This document shows positions 1 through 13,228 of a stretch of 64,000 nucleotides of DNA, piece by piece (position 1 is the stretch's first letter; each line of letters starts with the position of its first letter). The notes under the pieces were generated by a model that worked only from the letters and a program-made list of their open reading frames with translations, was not told the DNA's origin and did not search any database. The position numbers and the translations under genes are program-made. This stretch comes from Prunus persica. Its lineage: Eukaryota > Streptophyta > Magnoliopsida > Rosales > Rosaceae. The DNA lies in the NCBI RefSeq assembly GCF_000346465.2, contig NC_034012.1, positions 6,220,853-6,284,852 on the forward strand, in the 5' to 3' direction.

Positions 1-2229
1 GGGCTTCGTATAATCCAAATGCGAAACATTACCATTTGAGAAGTTGCATGAGTCTTGATTTACCAAGCCTGCGGTGCTCATATCAAATTCAGAAGCTATG
101 TGTGACCTGACCTGTAAAATGTTTTGTTTACGTTATATTAAGACAATAATGTAATCTTTTACATATGAATATGATTATATATATGTGCTATGTTTTGCCG
201 ACAATAAATACTGTAGCTAGAAGGCAAAACTTTTCAGGACGGCAACAGGCCTATAAAGGGTAGGGCAGAGTCTACGGTCAAGGGAAGGACAGCAGCAAGA
301 GTGACATGAGTCAAACAAATGGGACAATGATAGGCTATGGAATATGTGATGTTGGGTCCATTTCCACCTTCACCTTGTCTGCCTGCTCTTTTCTCAAGGA
401 CTTGGAAGAGATGACAAGGATGCCCATCTGTTTCAATTTATCTCCCAACAAATCTATGTCAAGCTCAAGAGTAAATGGGACTTCGAGGAGATGAAAAATG
501 TTAAGAATTAGTTGCGCAAGAGGTGACTGATTCTCTTCGAGTCTCGCACATGCACTAATAGGACCTATTTACATGCGTGTGAGCGACTGTAGTTGATATT
601 GGTGAAATTATAAAGTTGCTGCAGTTTACAACACATCTAAAGGAGAACTTGTATATCACAGATAAGATTATTTTGCTATCTTTAATTAATTTTGTTAAAA
701 AATTATCGTATTTTTATACGTAATTAGTTAAGAATAACAAAATTGTATTTTTTTCAGTGATACTTTTTCTCCAGCTAGAGATCCTATACCATACCAGCTG
801 TAGAGCTTGTGAAGTCAAAACTGAATTTTCACATCAGAAAGAGCGTAGTGGCTTTAGCAAAGTCACCCAGGTGGTCAGATGGAAGGGACGTAATAAGCCG
901 CCGAGAGAGAGAGAGAGAGAGAGCCAGCTGCAAGTTGGAAAGGCTGACAAGTGTGTAGAATTATGATAAGGATGTGTAAAAATATAGGAAAATGGAATAA
1001 GACTCTTCTCTCTCTCTTACATGGACGTGTCTCCCAAAGTCCTACATAAACCCCAACTACTTCACAGATTCTGCAGGGTTCAAATGGTTCATGACCTCAT
1101 CTTTATAATTATTATTATCTTTGTGTACTATAACAAATCTATCATTGCAAACTTGAACTCATCTTCGATCCAAAATTAAAAATAAAATAAAAATTCTTGA
1201 ACTCATCCACAACATGAACATGCTTTCGTGGGAGTTTTTACCCACAAACGCAATTATTGGATTTGGACATACATTATAATTTCAACCTTGCTCCGATACC
1301 AAATTGATAAAAAATGAAATCAAAAACAGAAACCTCCAAGAACAATCCCAGAGACTCAAACTCACAATTGATAACTAAATTCAAAATTTCCCCTCTTCAA
1401 AAAATCTATCATTTTATGCTAGAACTTTACAAGTTTGCTGTATAAATGCACCACCAGACAGCCATTGAGGTCATTTTCACTTTCACTGCCAGTGACAAAC
1501 ACAATGATGATGAAGTTTGAATGGGAATTTTAGTCAACGTATGGTTAGTCACTTCATGTGGGGTTCCAGTCAAAAGCATTTCTTTCGCTAGGAGATGACA
1601 ATCAATCAATGCTTACAATTTCATGTTTGTTTTTCTTCTGCAATAATCTTAGAGAGTTGAAGACAGATTCAAAGAACTTACAGACAAAGAAACAAAACCC
1701 ACAATCCCAAAACACCCATACACACATACATACATACATACATGTGAGTTTTTTAGTGTTGTTCTTGTTCTTAATCAACTCAAGCTCCTCAAATATGCAT
1801 GAATTCAAAACAATTTTTTTTTCTGCTTTATTTGGCTGCTCTGGTTTTCTCAAAATCTGTTGGTCATTAAAATTTGGGAAATCTAGGGTAGCATATTTTG
1901 AGAGGTTGCCATGAGGCCACTATCTCCCATTGGTCAATTAACAGTATTGAAAAGACATTTTTTTTTTCCCATTGAATTGAATGTGACATTGTGCAGAGAA
2001 AGTCCAGAGCCACTGCCAAGCCAAGTGTCAAAGCTGATTGATCACTTCAAAGTGAAAATTTCATTTAATTAAAGTTGATCTGAGCACTTCAAAAGAGAGG
2101 AGGAACCCGAGGCCCCCCAACTATGTTTGTGATTGGGTACTGTCAGCTGCATCGTGGCTCACGAGCCAATGCCACATACCTCAACATTTCTTCTTATCCT
2201 ACATTTTCACCCCCCTAGTTAACATGCTA

Positions 2230-3000
2230 TCATCACTTTAAAGCATTTTTCATTTCAATCATGTGATTATTACATTGAGTTTTACTATATTTTCAATGTA
2301 ATAATGTTGTGTGCATATCGTTGGACTTTTATGAATTTATACCATTACGAACATGTCATTATTATATTGGGTTCTACAATATAATTATGCTTTCAATATA
2401 ATGATGTAATGTGTATATAAGTGTCTCATAAGTTGAAAAGGAAAAAAAAAGGTGAGTTTTTAAGCATTTCTCGTTTCAACTATGTTATTATCACATTAAA
2501 TATCTACAATTGATAATGTTTGCAATGTAATGGTGTAGTGTGCATGTCAAGTATCTCGTACATTGAAAAGAAAAAACTTGAGTTTTGAAGCATTTTCCAT
2601 GTCAACAATGTCATTGTAACATTAGGTCCTGCCTATGATAATATTTGTAAAGTAATGGTATAGTGTGTGTATTAAGTGTCTCGTAAACTAATAAGAAATT
2701 TCCTTTTTAATTATAACATTAGTACAGAGTTTATGAGCCTTTTTTGGTTTCTTGTACATGTCAAGTATCTCGTACGTTCAAAAGAAAAAACTCGAGTTTT
2801 AAAGCATTTTTCATGTCAACAATGTCATTGTAACATAAAATTTTGCCTATAATAATATTTATAGTGTAATGATATAGTGTGCATATCAAGAATATTTATA
2901 ATGTAATGATATGGTGTGCATATCAAGTGCCTTGTAAATTAATAAGAAATTTCCTTTTCAACTGTAACATTACTACAGAGTTTATGAACCTTTTTCGTTT
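2230..3000. repeat. Diverged tandem repeat array
   Basis: A block beginning with a version of 'aagcattt-tc-tttcaac-atgt-attat' recurs at about 2240, 2464, 2587 and 2800. Each copy is followed by a 'caatgtaatggtgtagtgtgcat' type stretch and then by 'aagtgtctcgtaa'. Units are unequal (roughly 120-220 bp) and strongly diverged, so this is an old local array. The family is not known to me. Confidence 0.6.
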
Positions 3001-5723
3001 CTTGTTTGAGAGGGTGACATAACCATAACCAGAACCACAACCCAACAACAACTCTAATCAAATCAACCTCAATTATGTTGTTTAGATTTCCTCGAATTTG
3101 TTCCTCCTTGGAAACCCCACAAACCCCCTCTTCCATCCCTTTCTTTCTCTCTCTCTCTCTCCCCAAAACCTCTCCCTTTCTCTCTCCAAAACTTCAAGCC
3201 CATAATACTTACTTTCTGCAACTGCAGGCTGCATGGTAGCCCATGACTCAGGCCCATGGGCTCTGTTCCTTTTCTTCTTTCTTTATTGCGGATGAAACAG
3301 AAAAATAAATAAATAAATAAACCCTTTAGTAAGACAAGAAGAACAACTTACGACATGGAAGGAAGCAGATTATCAACAGGAAAAATATCTTCTGCATTCT
3401 TTAATCCAGATTTCTTTGATAAAATTGTGTGTGCAGAAAAAGAAAGGTTAGAAAAAGGTCCAATACTGTGGAAAGTATGTATACAGACAGTGTACTTGTT
3501 GAGAGTTCTAATACTCCAAGAACTCTTTATTTTTATTTTTTTATTATTAAGAAAATAATGAAAAAAGGTAAGTCGACAGAGCCACAGACTTTACAAAGAT
3601 CAGTTTTCTTTCTCTTCCATATCCATGAATTGGAGGCAGACTAGATTCTTGATTAAACTTTCACTTTGTACCTTTGTTTTTTACCCCCAAAACCTTACCC
3701 TTATGTAAAACAATCTGGAAAATTTTAAAAATAGAAAAAAAAGAAGAAGATATACCTATGAATTCTCACATGAGGAGAAATTTATGAGAAATCCTACATG
3801 CAAATCTCAGAATTTAAAATTTATTATTAAAAAAAAAAAAATAAAAAAAAAAAAAGACTCTTTGTATGCTGTGAACAGTGAATCGATCTGTGCACTGCTG
3901 CTGAGAATAGTTGGAGAGTTAAAAATAATGTTCTGCATGGGAGTATTGACACGTGTAACAACCCCAAGAATGCCAAGTAAGATACCCTGTGTGCTGCCTA
4001 GGTTGGCAGGTTCCTACAATGGAACCCGAAAATAGAATGTGACATACCCATGTGATCCACCTGACTCCACCTATCTAATAATGCGATTATTCTGATCACA
4101 TCCCAAAAGCCATACACTAGTAGTAGTAGCTGCTTTATTGAATTCAATATATATACTTTGACTGCAAAATCAGATTTTTCTTCTACCCACATTTCGTGTG
4201 TGCCCACACACAGAGGAAAACTATATATTATGGGATAACACTATTTTATTATTCTTTATTATTATTTTTTTAATATTACGTATAAAAGAATTTTATATGA
4301 CAAAGCATGTACATGGAATGATACTACAATGGAAAAGTAGGTTAAACTCTCCCCCTATCCCCCAAGTGCACTTAGGTTCGATTCATATAGGAGATAATCT
4401 TAAGGTAACCAAATATAATACTCTCCCTCCCTAGCGAATAACAAAAATAAATCATATGAACCATACTATTTCCATTGACTGAAGTTATCAGCCATCAAAT
4501 TCAATTTTGATACATATTATTTGACATCTTCGTTGGAGATGCTCTTAAGTGAGCAAACAAATTAAATATAAGATGATTATGAGTCTATAGGTTGAGGGGA
4601 CAATGGGGGTTACTAGGCTACAAGAAACTAGAAAGAAATGTAAGAAAAGAACAAAAGTCGTATGAATTCACAAAAACTACGTGGATAGGCACTAAAAAAT
4701 AGATATTTGGATGAACTACTAATCTTTTATAGAGTGAAATCACATTAAAATACATATAATATTTTTAAATATTTTTAAAAGCTACCTGTGCTAGAGTCTA
4801 TGGTAGCCTTATTACTAGTTCCAACATGATTGGATGAAAATAACATGCAAGTCCGTCTCCCACACACTTTGGCTCACATATTACCTCAAAAGAGTTGTCA
4901 ATTCCCAGGCATAAGTCTTGACACCTATACTCATACAATAACTTCTTGGCCCTAAATGTATTTGTATGTGTATATAAATGTTATGTTGTTAGACAATTTG
5001 AAATTGGATGGAGTACACACCCTCTTATTCTTGTAAAACTTGTCACAAAGCTTGGTGACTATTAAAGTGCTATAAAAATAAGGGAGATTATACACTCGTT
5101 ACATGTAAGTTTTTCTCTTGAAAAGGGAAAATAACAGCAGTGAAAAGGAAGTAAAGAAAAATAGATGTTAAACTAGAAAGCAAGCATCTTATGAGGGTGA
5201 AATGTAATAATGTAAAAATGAAAAGGCTGACAGGATTTTGTTGCTAGAACTAAAAAAGATTCCAAGGGGCTCAATTGTAGTGCAGCAGCAGCAGCAGCAT
5301 GTGGTGGGAAGCTCAGCAAAGCCTCGGGCTTATCATTGTCATCTTGTGCTGCAAAACCAGGCTACACTAGTACACTGTTGTAGTTGTGTCCAAATTTTTA
5401 AGACCCCAAACTCTGTGGCTCTTGCTAATCCCAGCCCTTAAATCCTATCCAAGATCCTTCTGTCGTTTAAAATCTTGCCTACCCTAATCTTTAGGGTAGT
5501 ACCTTTGTGGTAGGACTAGCAGCTAGCCTCAATCACTCCCTCATGAACCTTAAGATAACAAGATCCTTCTTCAATTATATGCACAGATTTGTTCAACTTC
5601 AAATCATGATTTCCTTCTTCCATCTTTTCCACCTCATAAAATTATGTGCATGCGGGACCTTGGAGAAAATGATAGAGGTACGAAAGAGATAAGATCAATG
5701 CATAGGATGTATACAATAATTAA

Positions 5724-6065
5724 GGGGGCGTTTGATAATTATTTCAATTTTTGTTTTTCATGCTAGAGTATAAAGAAAAAGAAGGAGAATGAAAGTGAGG
5801 ATGAGATGGAGATGAAATTGAGAGGAAAGATGAGGGGAGGGGGATGAGAAGGAGTAGTAACAAAAGTGAAAACCAAAACTAAAAACTAAAATATATTTGA
5901 AATTGTTTTCACTTTCAAGTTTATGTTTATACTTTTGTTACTCATCCCTCCCATCCTCCCCTCTCATCCTTTCTCAATCTCATCTTCATTCTTATTCTCA
6001 CTCTCATTTTCTTATATACTCTTAACACCAAAAATGAAAAATAAAAATGGTTATTAAACAGACCC
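5724..6065. mobile_element. Tourist-like (PIF/Harbinger-type) MITE
   Basis: This 342-bp element has imperfect terminal inverted repeats. The left end reads GGGGGCGTTTGATAA, and the right end, reverse-complemented, reads GGGTCTGTTTAATAA. It is flanked by a 3-bp TAA duplication (5721-5723 and 6066-6068), the usual target-site duplication of Tourist elements. The inverted similarity runs inward through most of both arms, which are purine-rich on the left and pyrimidine-rich on the right, so a transcript would fold into a long hairpin. There is no coding capacity. Confidence 0.8.
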
Positions 6066-9000
6066 TAAGAATCCAAAACTGAATTTTCACTCTTGAATTA
6101 TATAACAAAAAGTGTTATCCATGCATGATTTTACTTATTTCAAAGGAAAAACAAATTGAGCTTACAAACTTGCACTAGCAATGATAATAAAAAAGCGAGA
6201 ATCGGAGCATGAAATGAATTATAAACAACATAACTATGTGACGTCAAATTTATCTTAAATTTATACCCGACTAAAAAACAACTAGAGTGACCTATGTACA
6301 TCAAAGTATACTGAAAATACCTGTAGGATGACTAAAAATGCCTAGAGGATGGTGAATAGGCCAACTTAAGATTATAATCGAATAAATAAAAATAAACTTC
6401 GGTAGCAGGATTGATATGGATTATCAATCCTGAAACGTGTTGAGCATAAAGTAAAAGAACACGCAGAGAATTATTTTACGTAGTAAAACCCCACCTCTGG
6501 GAAAAATCCACGGGATCCCTCAGTCCAACACAAATCCACTATAGAACGATGATTACAAGAAGTACTCACACACTTATCCTAGACACATTCTAGATAATGT
6601 TTACCGACTTTTTCGTAACTTAACTTCTGTCACGGGATGATCTTCGACACTCCTTATGTTGAACGCAATACTAGCCACGATTGCTTTAAGCTTGCCGGAG
6701 GAAAACCGTCACCACGGTCTTGGTGCCCTCAACCGTATGAGTTACCGAACAATGCAAATGAATGCAATATGAATGATTAAAGTGTTTGATAAATCACCAA
6801 GTAAAACATGAAACACTTGATGATTTATCTTAAAAATATGCACAGTAACTTTCTTAAAAATTTTAGATGCTCAAAAAAAATATTGGCAAGCTGCGAAAAC
6901 AAAGAAGCACGTCATATCCTTATACAAACCACAATCTCCTTTTTGCAAGAGAAGAGCACAAAGCCACGTACTCAATCTCTTGCCATTAATCATATTTGAT
7001 TCACATAGAATCCTACCTCAAATCGTCAGACCATGCAAACTTCCCATCATCAATATAAGATTTAGATGCATGCTGAATGACAGAGCCAAACTTCCTATAT
7101 GGTTCTAAGTAATCACGCCAAACAGGAGACCACAAGTTCTATTCAATCATGAATATCATATTTGATCCAATATGGACTCTGACTGATTGATGCCAAATAG
7201 CCATTCTTTTAGGGAGAAACAATATCTCCTAAAACAAATTAATTAGACCCAACAAAGATAAGATTTTAACTTGAATCAAAATAGAGTCCAACTAGAAAAG
7301 CAATCTCAAGAGATAAAATCTAAACCTATTAAAAATAGGGCTAATATAAAAGTGCTTGAGTAAAAATAACTCCAACTAGGAATCCTATAATGAATGTATG
7401 ATTATGTTATGATTTACCTGAAATCAGTTTCTCATATCGGTCAAGTCATGCCTCGGAAGTATAAGATTGAATGAGTTGTGCGAAAACGTCCAGTAACAAT
7501 TCTTCACACACTAACTTTCAATCTATGCTAGAACCTAAGAAATGACAATATAATTTTCATACTAACATATACACTTACGTGCTCTTATTACACTCATCAC
7601 GCGACCAATTTCATACTCACAAAAGAATAACGAGAATAACTCGCACAAAGGAATGAGTACATACCTCATGACAACGAAGTTTTACTTTTACCCAAACAGT
7701 AAAAAAAATTGAGGAGCTTATTACACTACTAACGATGTTGGGTGAAGTAGGGCCTACAGAAACACGCATCCGAGAAAAAGAGATGCTCTGTGCCTCTACA
7801 TCGGGCCTATGCTGTGCTCCCACGTGGACTCACAGGAGACGTAGATGAAGTGTCATAGGTCATAGCACAAATGCTTTTATAATGATTTTATGTTGGGTCA
7901 AACCATTGCCAAAAACGAAAAGAGCTACTAGCCTATCAGATCTCTAGAAAAAATCAAACTTACCCAATTTGGATCGACCCTTTTTTCCCGTGAACTTTCC
8001 TGCTTCCCAACCAAACAACTTCATTTTGTGGGTTGTTTTATATTCAACAGAGGACACGAGTTTTACCATTATCACAAAAATTATATCACAGATTTTGCTT
8101 CATTTCTCAAGATTGGAGCATCAAACCCTATCCGTTGGATATATATATATATATATATAAAAGTTACCTCTCATTGTCATGCATGAACTTGTTCATTTCA
8201 CATTGCCATATTGGCAAAGGTTGCGCCTTATAATAACGGGTGGAATCGGTTCGGGAATCGAAATTTTTCTCGGCAACTGCAAACTTACTAACAATGGGCG
8301 GTATTGCAATATTTGAGATCAGTCACAGCCCGACAATAATCAGTTAACCATGAATTGGTTGGATCGACGAAGTAGTCGTTGTCAACCAAAATCGTCGGTA
8401 TTGGGTTTGAGGAACCGCCTCGACAACCAGAGGTGTTGGTCGGTACCAAAAAACCGACATTCTCATTCGGTTTTCGTGGCTTGTCAGCTTGTTGATCGAC
8501 ATTTCAGTATTTCATAACCAAATGCCAACCTTATCTCATAATGTCGTTTCATTTTGTAGAACTTACCTATCTCATATTTCATACCCCTTTCTCCATGTAG
8601 TTACAGAAGATAGGAAGAAAGAGATATGAAACGTGTTAAGTTCTAATTTTACTCCAAAAATAGGGCCCACAAAAACAAAAATGAGAATCAAGCACACCAG
8701 TCAAGAACAAGAACTATGTGCCAAATTCAAGTATACTAAAATAGTATTGAAATATTTGGCTCCGAGAAGAACATTAATCTTAAATCAAAGAAAATATATA
8801 GTATATACCCGCAAGCTCCATTACTTTAGATACAAAATTGGTGGAGATGAGAGTCTAACCGTTAGATCAGTGATCAGTCTCTCTTCAGCCACCTAAACTC
8901 AGTAATGGAAATGCCCCATGCAAATCCCAGTTAGAAAGAAAATAAAGCACCCCACAATTAACAACACTCAAATACAGACAATAACCATATGCTAGAACAT

Positions 9001-9148
9001 TACACAGATTAAATTAATTAATCTATATTAACCGTGGACCGACCAACCTTATAGTATTATGGTACCTAATAACATATTTCATATGATGCCAATAATTTAA
9101 GCCCTCTAATTATTATTCATATTATTATTATTATTAAAGTCTCTCTGC

Positions 9149-12143
9149 CTAAGAAAGAGGAGCTCTCTGAGGAGCACCCTTTCTCCGGCTGCTAAGGGAG
9201 AGGACAATCCCCGGGAGAAATCCACTGCCTTTCTTCTTCTTCTTCTTGATGACCTCCGGTTCTTGCGACATTACTGAATCACTTGTGGCCTCATTGGAGC
9301 ATGATGAAGCTCTATATTGCAAAGGGTCCTCTATGATGGAGCTAGGAATCATGTGGCCATCATCATCGATCACCTCCGAACCATCCATGCGTAAACCCTC
9401 AAATTGAGAAATTGTGAAGTCGGACTCATCAAATCGGTAGAGTATGCCAGATAAATCTTCCCCTTGGTACACCAGGTGATCAACCTGCCACATATAGATT
9501 TGTTACATGTCTGTCACATTAGTTTTTTTTTATCAATGGGAGAGGGGAGATTTGAACGTAAGGCTTCTTCCAAAAGAAAAAAACAAGAGCATGGCTAATG
9601 CATATATCAAGGCCTAGTTTGGCAGCAAAGATTCTAATAGCAAAGTTTGAAAGTCTGAGGTGCAGGGAAAAAAACAAGCAGTATGAGCATTAAAACACAG
9701 TTTTTGTCTTCTACATAAACTGAATAAGTGTATATGGAATGGGACTTTTTTCTTCCTTTTATCTTTAAGCCAAAAAGCAAAGATGCTTCCAAGATTGCAA
9801 ATGAAGTTGAAAAATATTGGCTGGTGTGTCAGAAAATAAGTAAAAACCCTTCATTCAAACAGGCAATTGGACAATGAGAGACTGAAAGGGTAGAGAGACA
9901 TGATGAAATGAAATGGACCTTGCATGAGAGAGAACAAAAGTGGAAAGGCTCTTGAAGAATCCTGTCACAAGTGAGGCAGATATTGGCAGAGCCCTGCTTG
10001 CAAGTCCTAGACTGGGGCCTCTGATTCAAGAATATCACTTTGGCACCGTTGATTGTATAGGGCTGCCACCAAATAAGGAACACAGTTGTTAACAGAATTG
10101 AAAAACCCTATGCTCTCAGTTCTTTCACCATCATCATCATCAAACTCAAACAAAAAAACACAGAAAAGATTTAAGTATTTTTCTTTTCTTTAATTTGGTT
10201 TTGTTTTATTTTAAGTCATCAAAATTGAATACCTGAATATAGGAACAGTCAATGAGCTTTTCAAGATCACCCAATCGAACCACATCGTGGTATACATATC
10301 GCCTAACCTGTCACATGGAGCCAAAAAAAAAAAAACCCAATTGGACTTGTTTATAGCCACAACAAATGATGATTTACCCTACAATTAAATTACCCTTAAC
10401 ATTAACAATTTTACTTGAGGTAATTTTTCTGCAATGTATGACACAAAGTAATTAAGTTTATCACCATAATCCAACATGTTTTGTAACTTCTAAGTTAAAA
10501 AATCTTCCTCCCCACATACATATAGTAACTTGTTGAGCAAAGGATCCACAAGTATAGTGGTTTAGTATCCGTGTAGTATGTGTGAGTTTAGTATGCTATC
10601 GGCCCTCTAAATAGGAAATGTGTCCTTAAAGGAAATAGTAACATGTTGAAAAACAACTTATTAACTCACCAGGCAATAACCACTTGGACTTGGAAATTTA
10701 GGTGAAATGGGTAGACAACCAACCTCTCTCTCATGAAGGAAAAATAAATGAACTGAGCTCAATTGAATTGAATTAAAGGAGTGGGATCCTTTGGGAATGA
10801 AACACTAGAAAAAGAGATAGGGAAAATGTGGTCAAAGTTTCGCTTTCATTGAAAGCAACAGCTGGGGAACCTTTGCAGGGTGGAAATGGATGAAAAAGAA
10901 ATCTTCTATTAATAGGAAACAAACCAAATCTAAAAGGTGGGACTCAAACAAGGCATCATCAAACCTTTTTGGCATACCATATACATATATATATAAAATA
11001 AAATACAATTGCATGAATAAGACAATTTTGACGAGATTCAAACATTCAACAAGAATTATCTTCTCTTATTTTCTTTTTCGTTTATGTGGCCAGAATCAAG
11101 ATCATTATTATGTTTTTAAAAAAGAAAAAAAAATCAAAGGGAGAAATTCACCAAAAATTGGGAAAAGGCTAGAATTGCTTCTGAACAATGAATTACAACA
11201 TTTCAGCAAGAGGTTGTTTTAAGACAGTAGTTTCCATAGAGAAACACAAAACACTAAGAGACTAAGACAGAAATTAGGAGGATCATAAATCATCCAATTC
11301 TTAGAGATTAAGAAAGGTAAACCTTTAAAATTCATAAGCAATGAGCTCTTCACTGAAAGAATTTCTTAATTTTGCAAATAAAGAACCAAAGAAAAACCAA
11401 ACCCAGATAAAGAAAAAAGTTAACAAAATTCCAAGGTACATGTGAGTGGAAATGAGAAAATTGTACAGATAAATAACAAAAATTGAAGCCACAGTACATA
11501 GCTGCACCTGAATTCACTGTAGCAGACAGAATTCTACAGTAAAATTTTCAACAGGATTCCGAATAACCAGAAAATTCCAACCAAAAAATAAAATAAAAAA
11601 AATCCAAAAACACCAAGGATTGAGGGTGACAAGCTTAAAAACTGAAAAGGAAAGCTCAAACAAGCTAGAAGCCAATGAAAGAAAGAAACTTTGGTCCAAA
11701 AATGATGAAAATTCAAAAGGGTAGAAACAAAAATTTTGAGGAAAACAAGGTAGCTGTGTGCAAGGGTTTGGTGATGGATGGATGGTGTGTGCACTGTCGC
11801 AGTGTGGTGGGCTTGGTGAGCAAATTTGGTGAGTGATAGCAGCAGAATCAGCAGTGGCAGTGGGTGAGAATAGTAGAAAAAGTACCTGGAGGAGAGGGTG
11901 AGAACGGTGAGAATGGAGGCAGTGGGGGCAAATACTAAGGCAACAGTGCAAACAGAAAATGTTCTTCTCGTTCTTCCTGCGGTTCTCGTGGACCCCACAC
12001 CCACCAAAGAATGTCTCAGCCATCAAACCCTCCAGCCATGCAGGCTTCATATTACTCATCACACCCCCATCACCGCCACCTCCACTCATTTCCATATTAC
12101 TAGCTGCAGTTGTTGAACCGTATGCATATGCCTCTCTCACCAT
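9149..12143 (-). CDS. PLATZ-family zinc-binding transcription factor
   Basis: The gene has four minus-strand exons, all joined in phase 0: 11886-12143, 10233-10307, 9919-10062 and 9149-9484, giving 270 aa. PLATZ proteins are plant-specific nuclear proteins that bind A/T-rich DNA and repress transcription. Exon 1 carries PAWLEGLM and the first Cys/His set (C49-x2-H52, C64-x2-C67, C72-x2-C75, then His residues near 77-82). Exon 2 has RRYVYHDVVRLGDLEKLIDC. Exon 3 has the second cysteine set in ICLTCDRILQEPFHFCSLSCK-type sequence. Exon 4 ends with a lysine run and the family's SSRRKGAPQRAP tail. Length is typical. The start codon is the first in-frame ATG and precedes a Gly-rich leader. Intron 1 is long (about 1.6 kb). 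The function within the family is not resolvable from sequence. Confidence 0.93.
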
Positions 12144-12425
12144 CTTTTCTATCTTTAATTTCTCTCTCTTTCTCCAAGAATATGAAATATATGTCTGTTT
12201 TCTCTGAAGAGGAGAAGTGGGATGATAGAAAGAGAGGAACTTTAATTAGCTATACTATATAATATATAGCTACCCAATTGATGTTGATCTAGCTTTTTTT
12301 TTTCCCTTAAATTCTTCTCTCTCTCTTATTTTTTTTCCCAAGTGGGTTTCTAAAACCCTAACCAAACTTGCTCTTTTATAGCAGGGGAGGTTCCAGAATT
12401 GTTGTCGTTTTTAAGACACACAGAA

Positions 12426-12430
<5 letters not shown>

Positions 12431-12463
<33 letters not shown>
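12431..12463. repeat. GA microsatellite upstream of the PLATZ gene
   Basis: An uninterrupted (GA)n run lies about 290 bp upstream of the PLATZ start and reads CT in the direction of transcription. CT-rich tracts are common in plant 5' UTRs and core promoters, so it probably lies in the leader or promoter. Confidence 0.8.
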
Positions 12464-12467
<4 letters not shown>

Positions 12468-12852
12468 ATTTATAATAATCAAGAAAAAATGAAGAAAACC
12501 CAGAAAAAGAAAAGCTTTTGAGAGAGAGAGAGTGATGGATTGGTTTGTGAGGTGAGGTGAGGAGGATGTGGTGTGGTGTGGTGTGGTGTAGGATGGGGGA
12601 GTGGAGTTAATGGCGGGAAGACAGCCCACAAATGTGTACTTTCTCTGCTCTGCATACTACACAATTCCTTTTTCTACTGTGATCTGAGCGCCCCATTTAA
12701 CCCCTTTTGCTTTGTATTTTGACTGACTTGTCTAAACAACTGCGCTTAGTTTTGATCACAACATTTACCAAAACAATGTTTATTAATCAGGTCAAACTTA
12801 GGTTAAGCGTCATATAATAGAGCTGCAAATTTTCGGCAATACAAAATCAACC

Positions 12853-13228
12853 TATACTTGTATAGTATACAAACGATATTCTATTTTAATCTAATCTAAA
12901 TTATAAGAAAGGGGATTCGAACTTGAATGAAGAGTATAGTATAATTGTTGGCAAGAAAAAATATTGATATTTGTTAAATTGTTTATCGTTCAAGTGAATT
13001 TTTATTAGTAATCAATTAGCAAGTACATTGCAGTTTTGTATATACTTGTATAGTATACAAACGATATTCTATTTTAATCTAATCTAAATTACGATAAAGG
13101 GAATTCGAATTTGGATGAAGAGTATAGTATAATTGTTGGCAAGAAAAAATATTGATATTTGTTAAATTGTTTATCGTTCAAGTGAATTTTTATTAGTAAT
13201 CAATTAGCAAGTACATTGCAGTTTTGTA
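12853..13228. repeat. 188-bp tandem duplication
   Basis: There are two adjacent copies, 12853-13040 and 13041-13228, both starting with tatacttgtatagtatacaa and both ending with cattgcagttttgta. They differ at only a handful of positions, so the duplication is young. It lies about 700 bp upstream of the PLATZ start codon. There is no coding content. Confidence 0.9.

Larger units (their letters stand above)
1..9148. other. Intergenic region without recognisable genes
   Basis: I find no protein family in any frame here; the open frames are short and low-complexity. The region is AT-rich. It holds a GA microsatellite (about 903-923), a diverged tandem array (about 2230-3000), a CT-rich tract (about 3139-3180) and a Tourist-like MITE (5724-6065). 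A stretch at about 6380-7860 has higher complexity and reads like a decayed dispersed repeat. A short AT run lies at about 8140-8160. The end of the interval, below 9149, is probably the 3' UTR and downstream flank of the minus-strand PLATZ gene. Confidence 0.6.

Noticed and set aside
5238..5441. 67-aa frame with a glutamine run
   Set aside because: The run comes from a short CAG repeat. No other coding signs, no splice-consistent neighbours.
11534..12007. 157-aa and 209-aa minus-strand open frames over PLATZ exon 1
   Set aside because: They read through the exon 1 donor into intron 1, or are out of frame. Only the first 86 codons of the longer frame are exon.
12411..12664. Ser/Leu-rich and His/Pro-rich minus-strand frames
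   Set aside because: Produced by the GA microsatellite and a GTGTG tract upstream of the PLATZ gene.
12912..12930. 'ggggattcgaac' as a tRNA B-box
   Set aside because: No matching A-box or cloverleaf around it. The similar stretch at 14888 suggests a dispersed repeat fragment.
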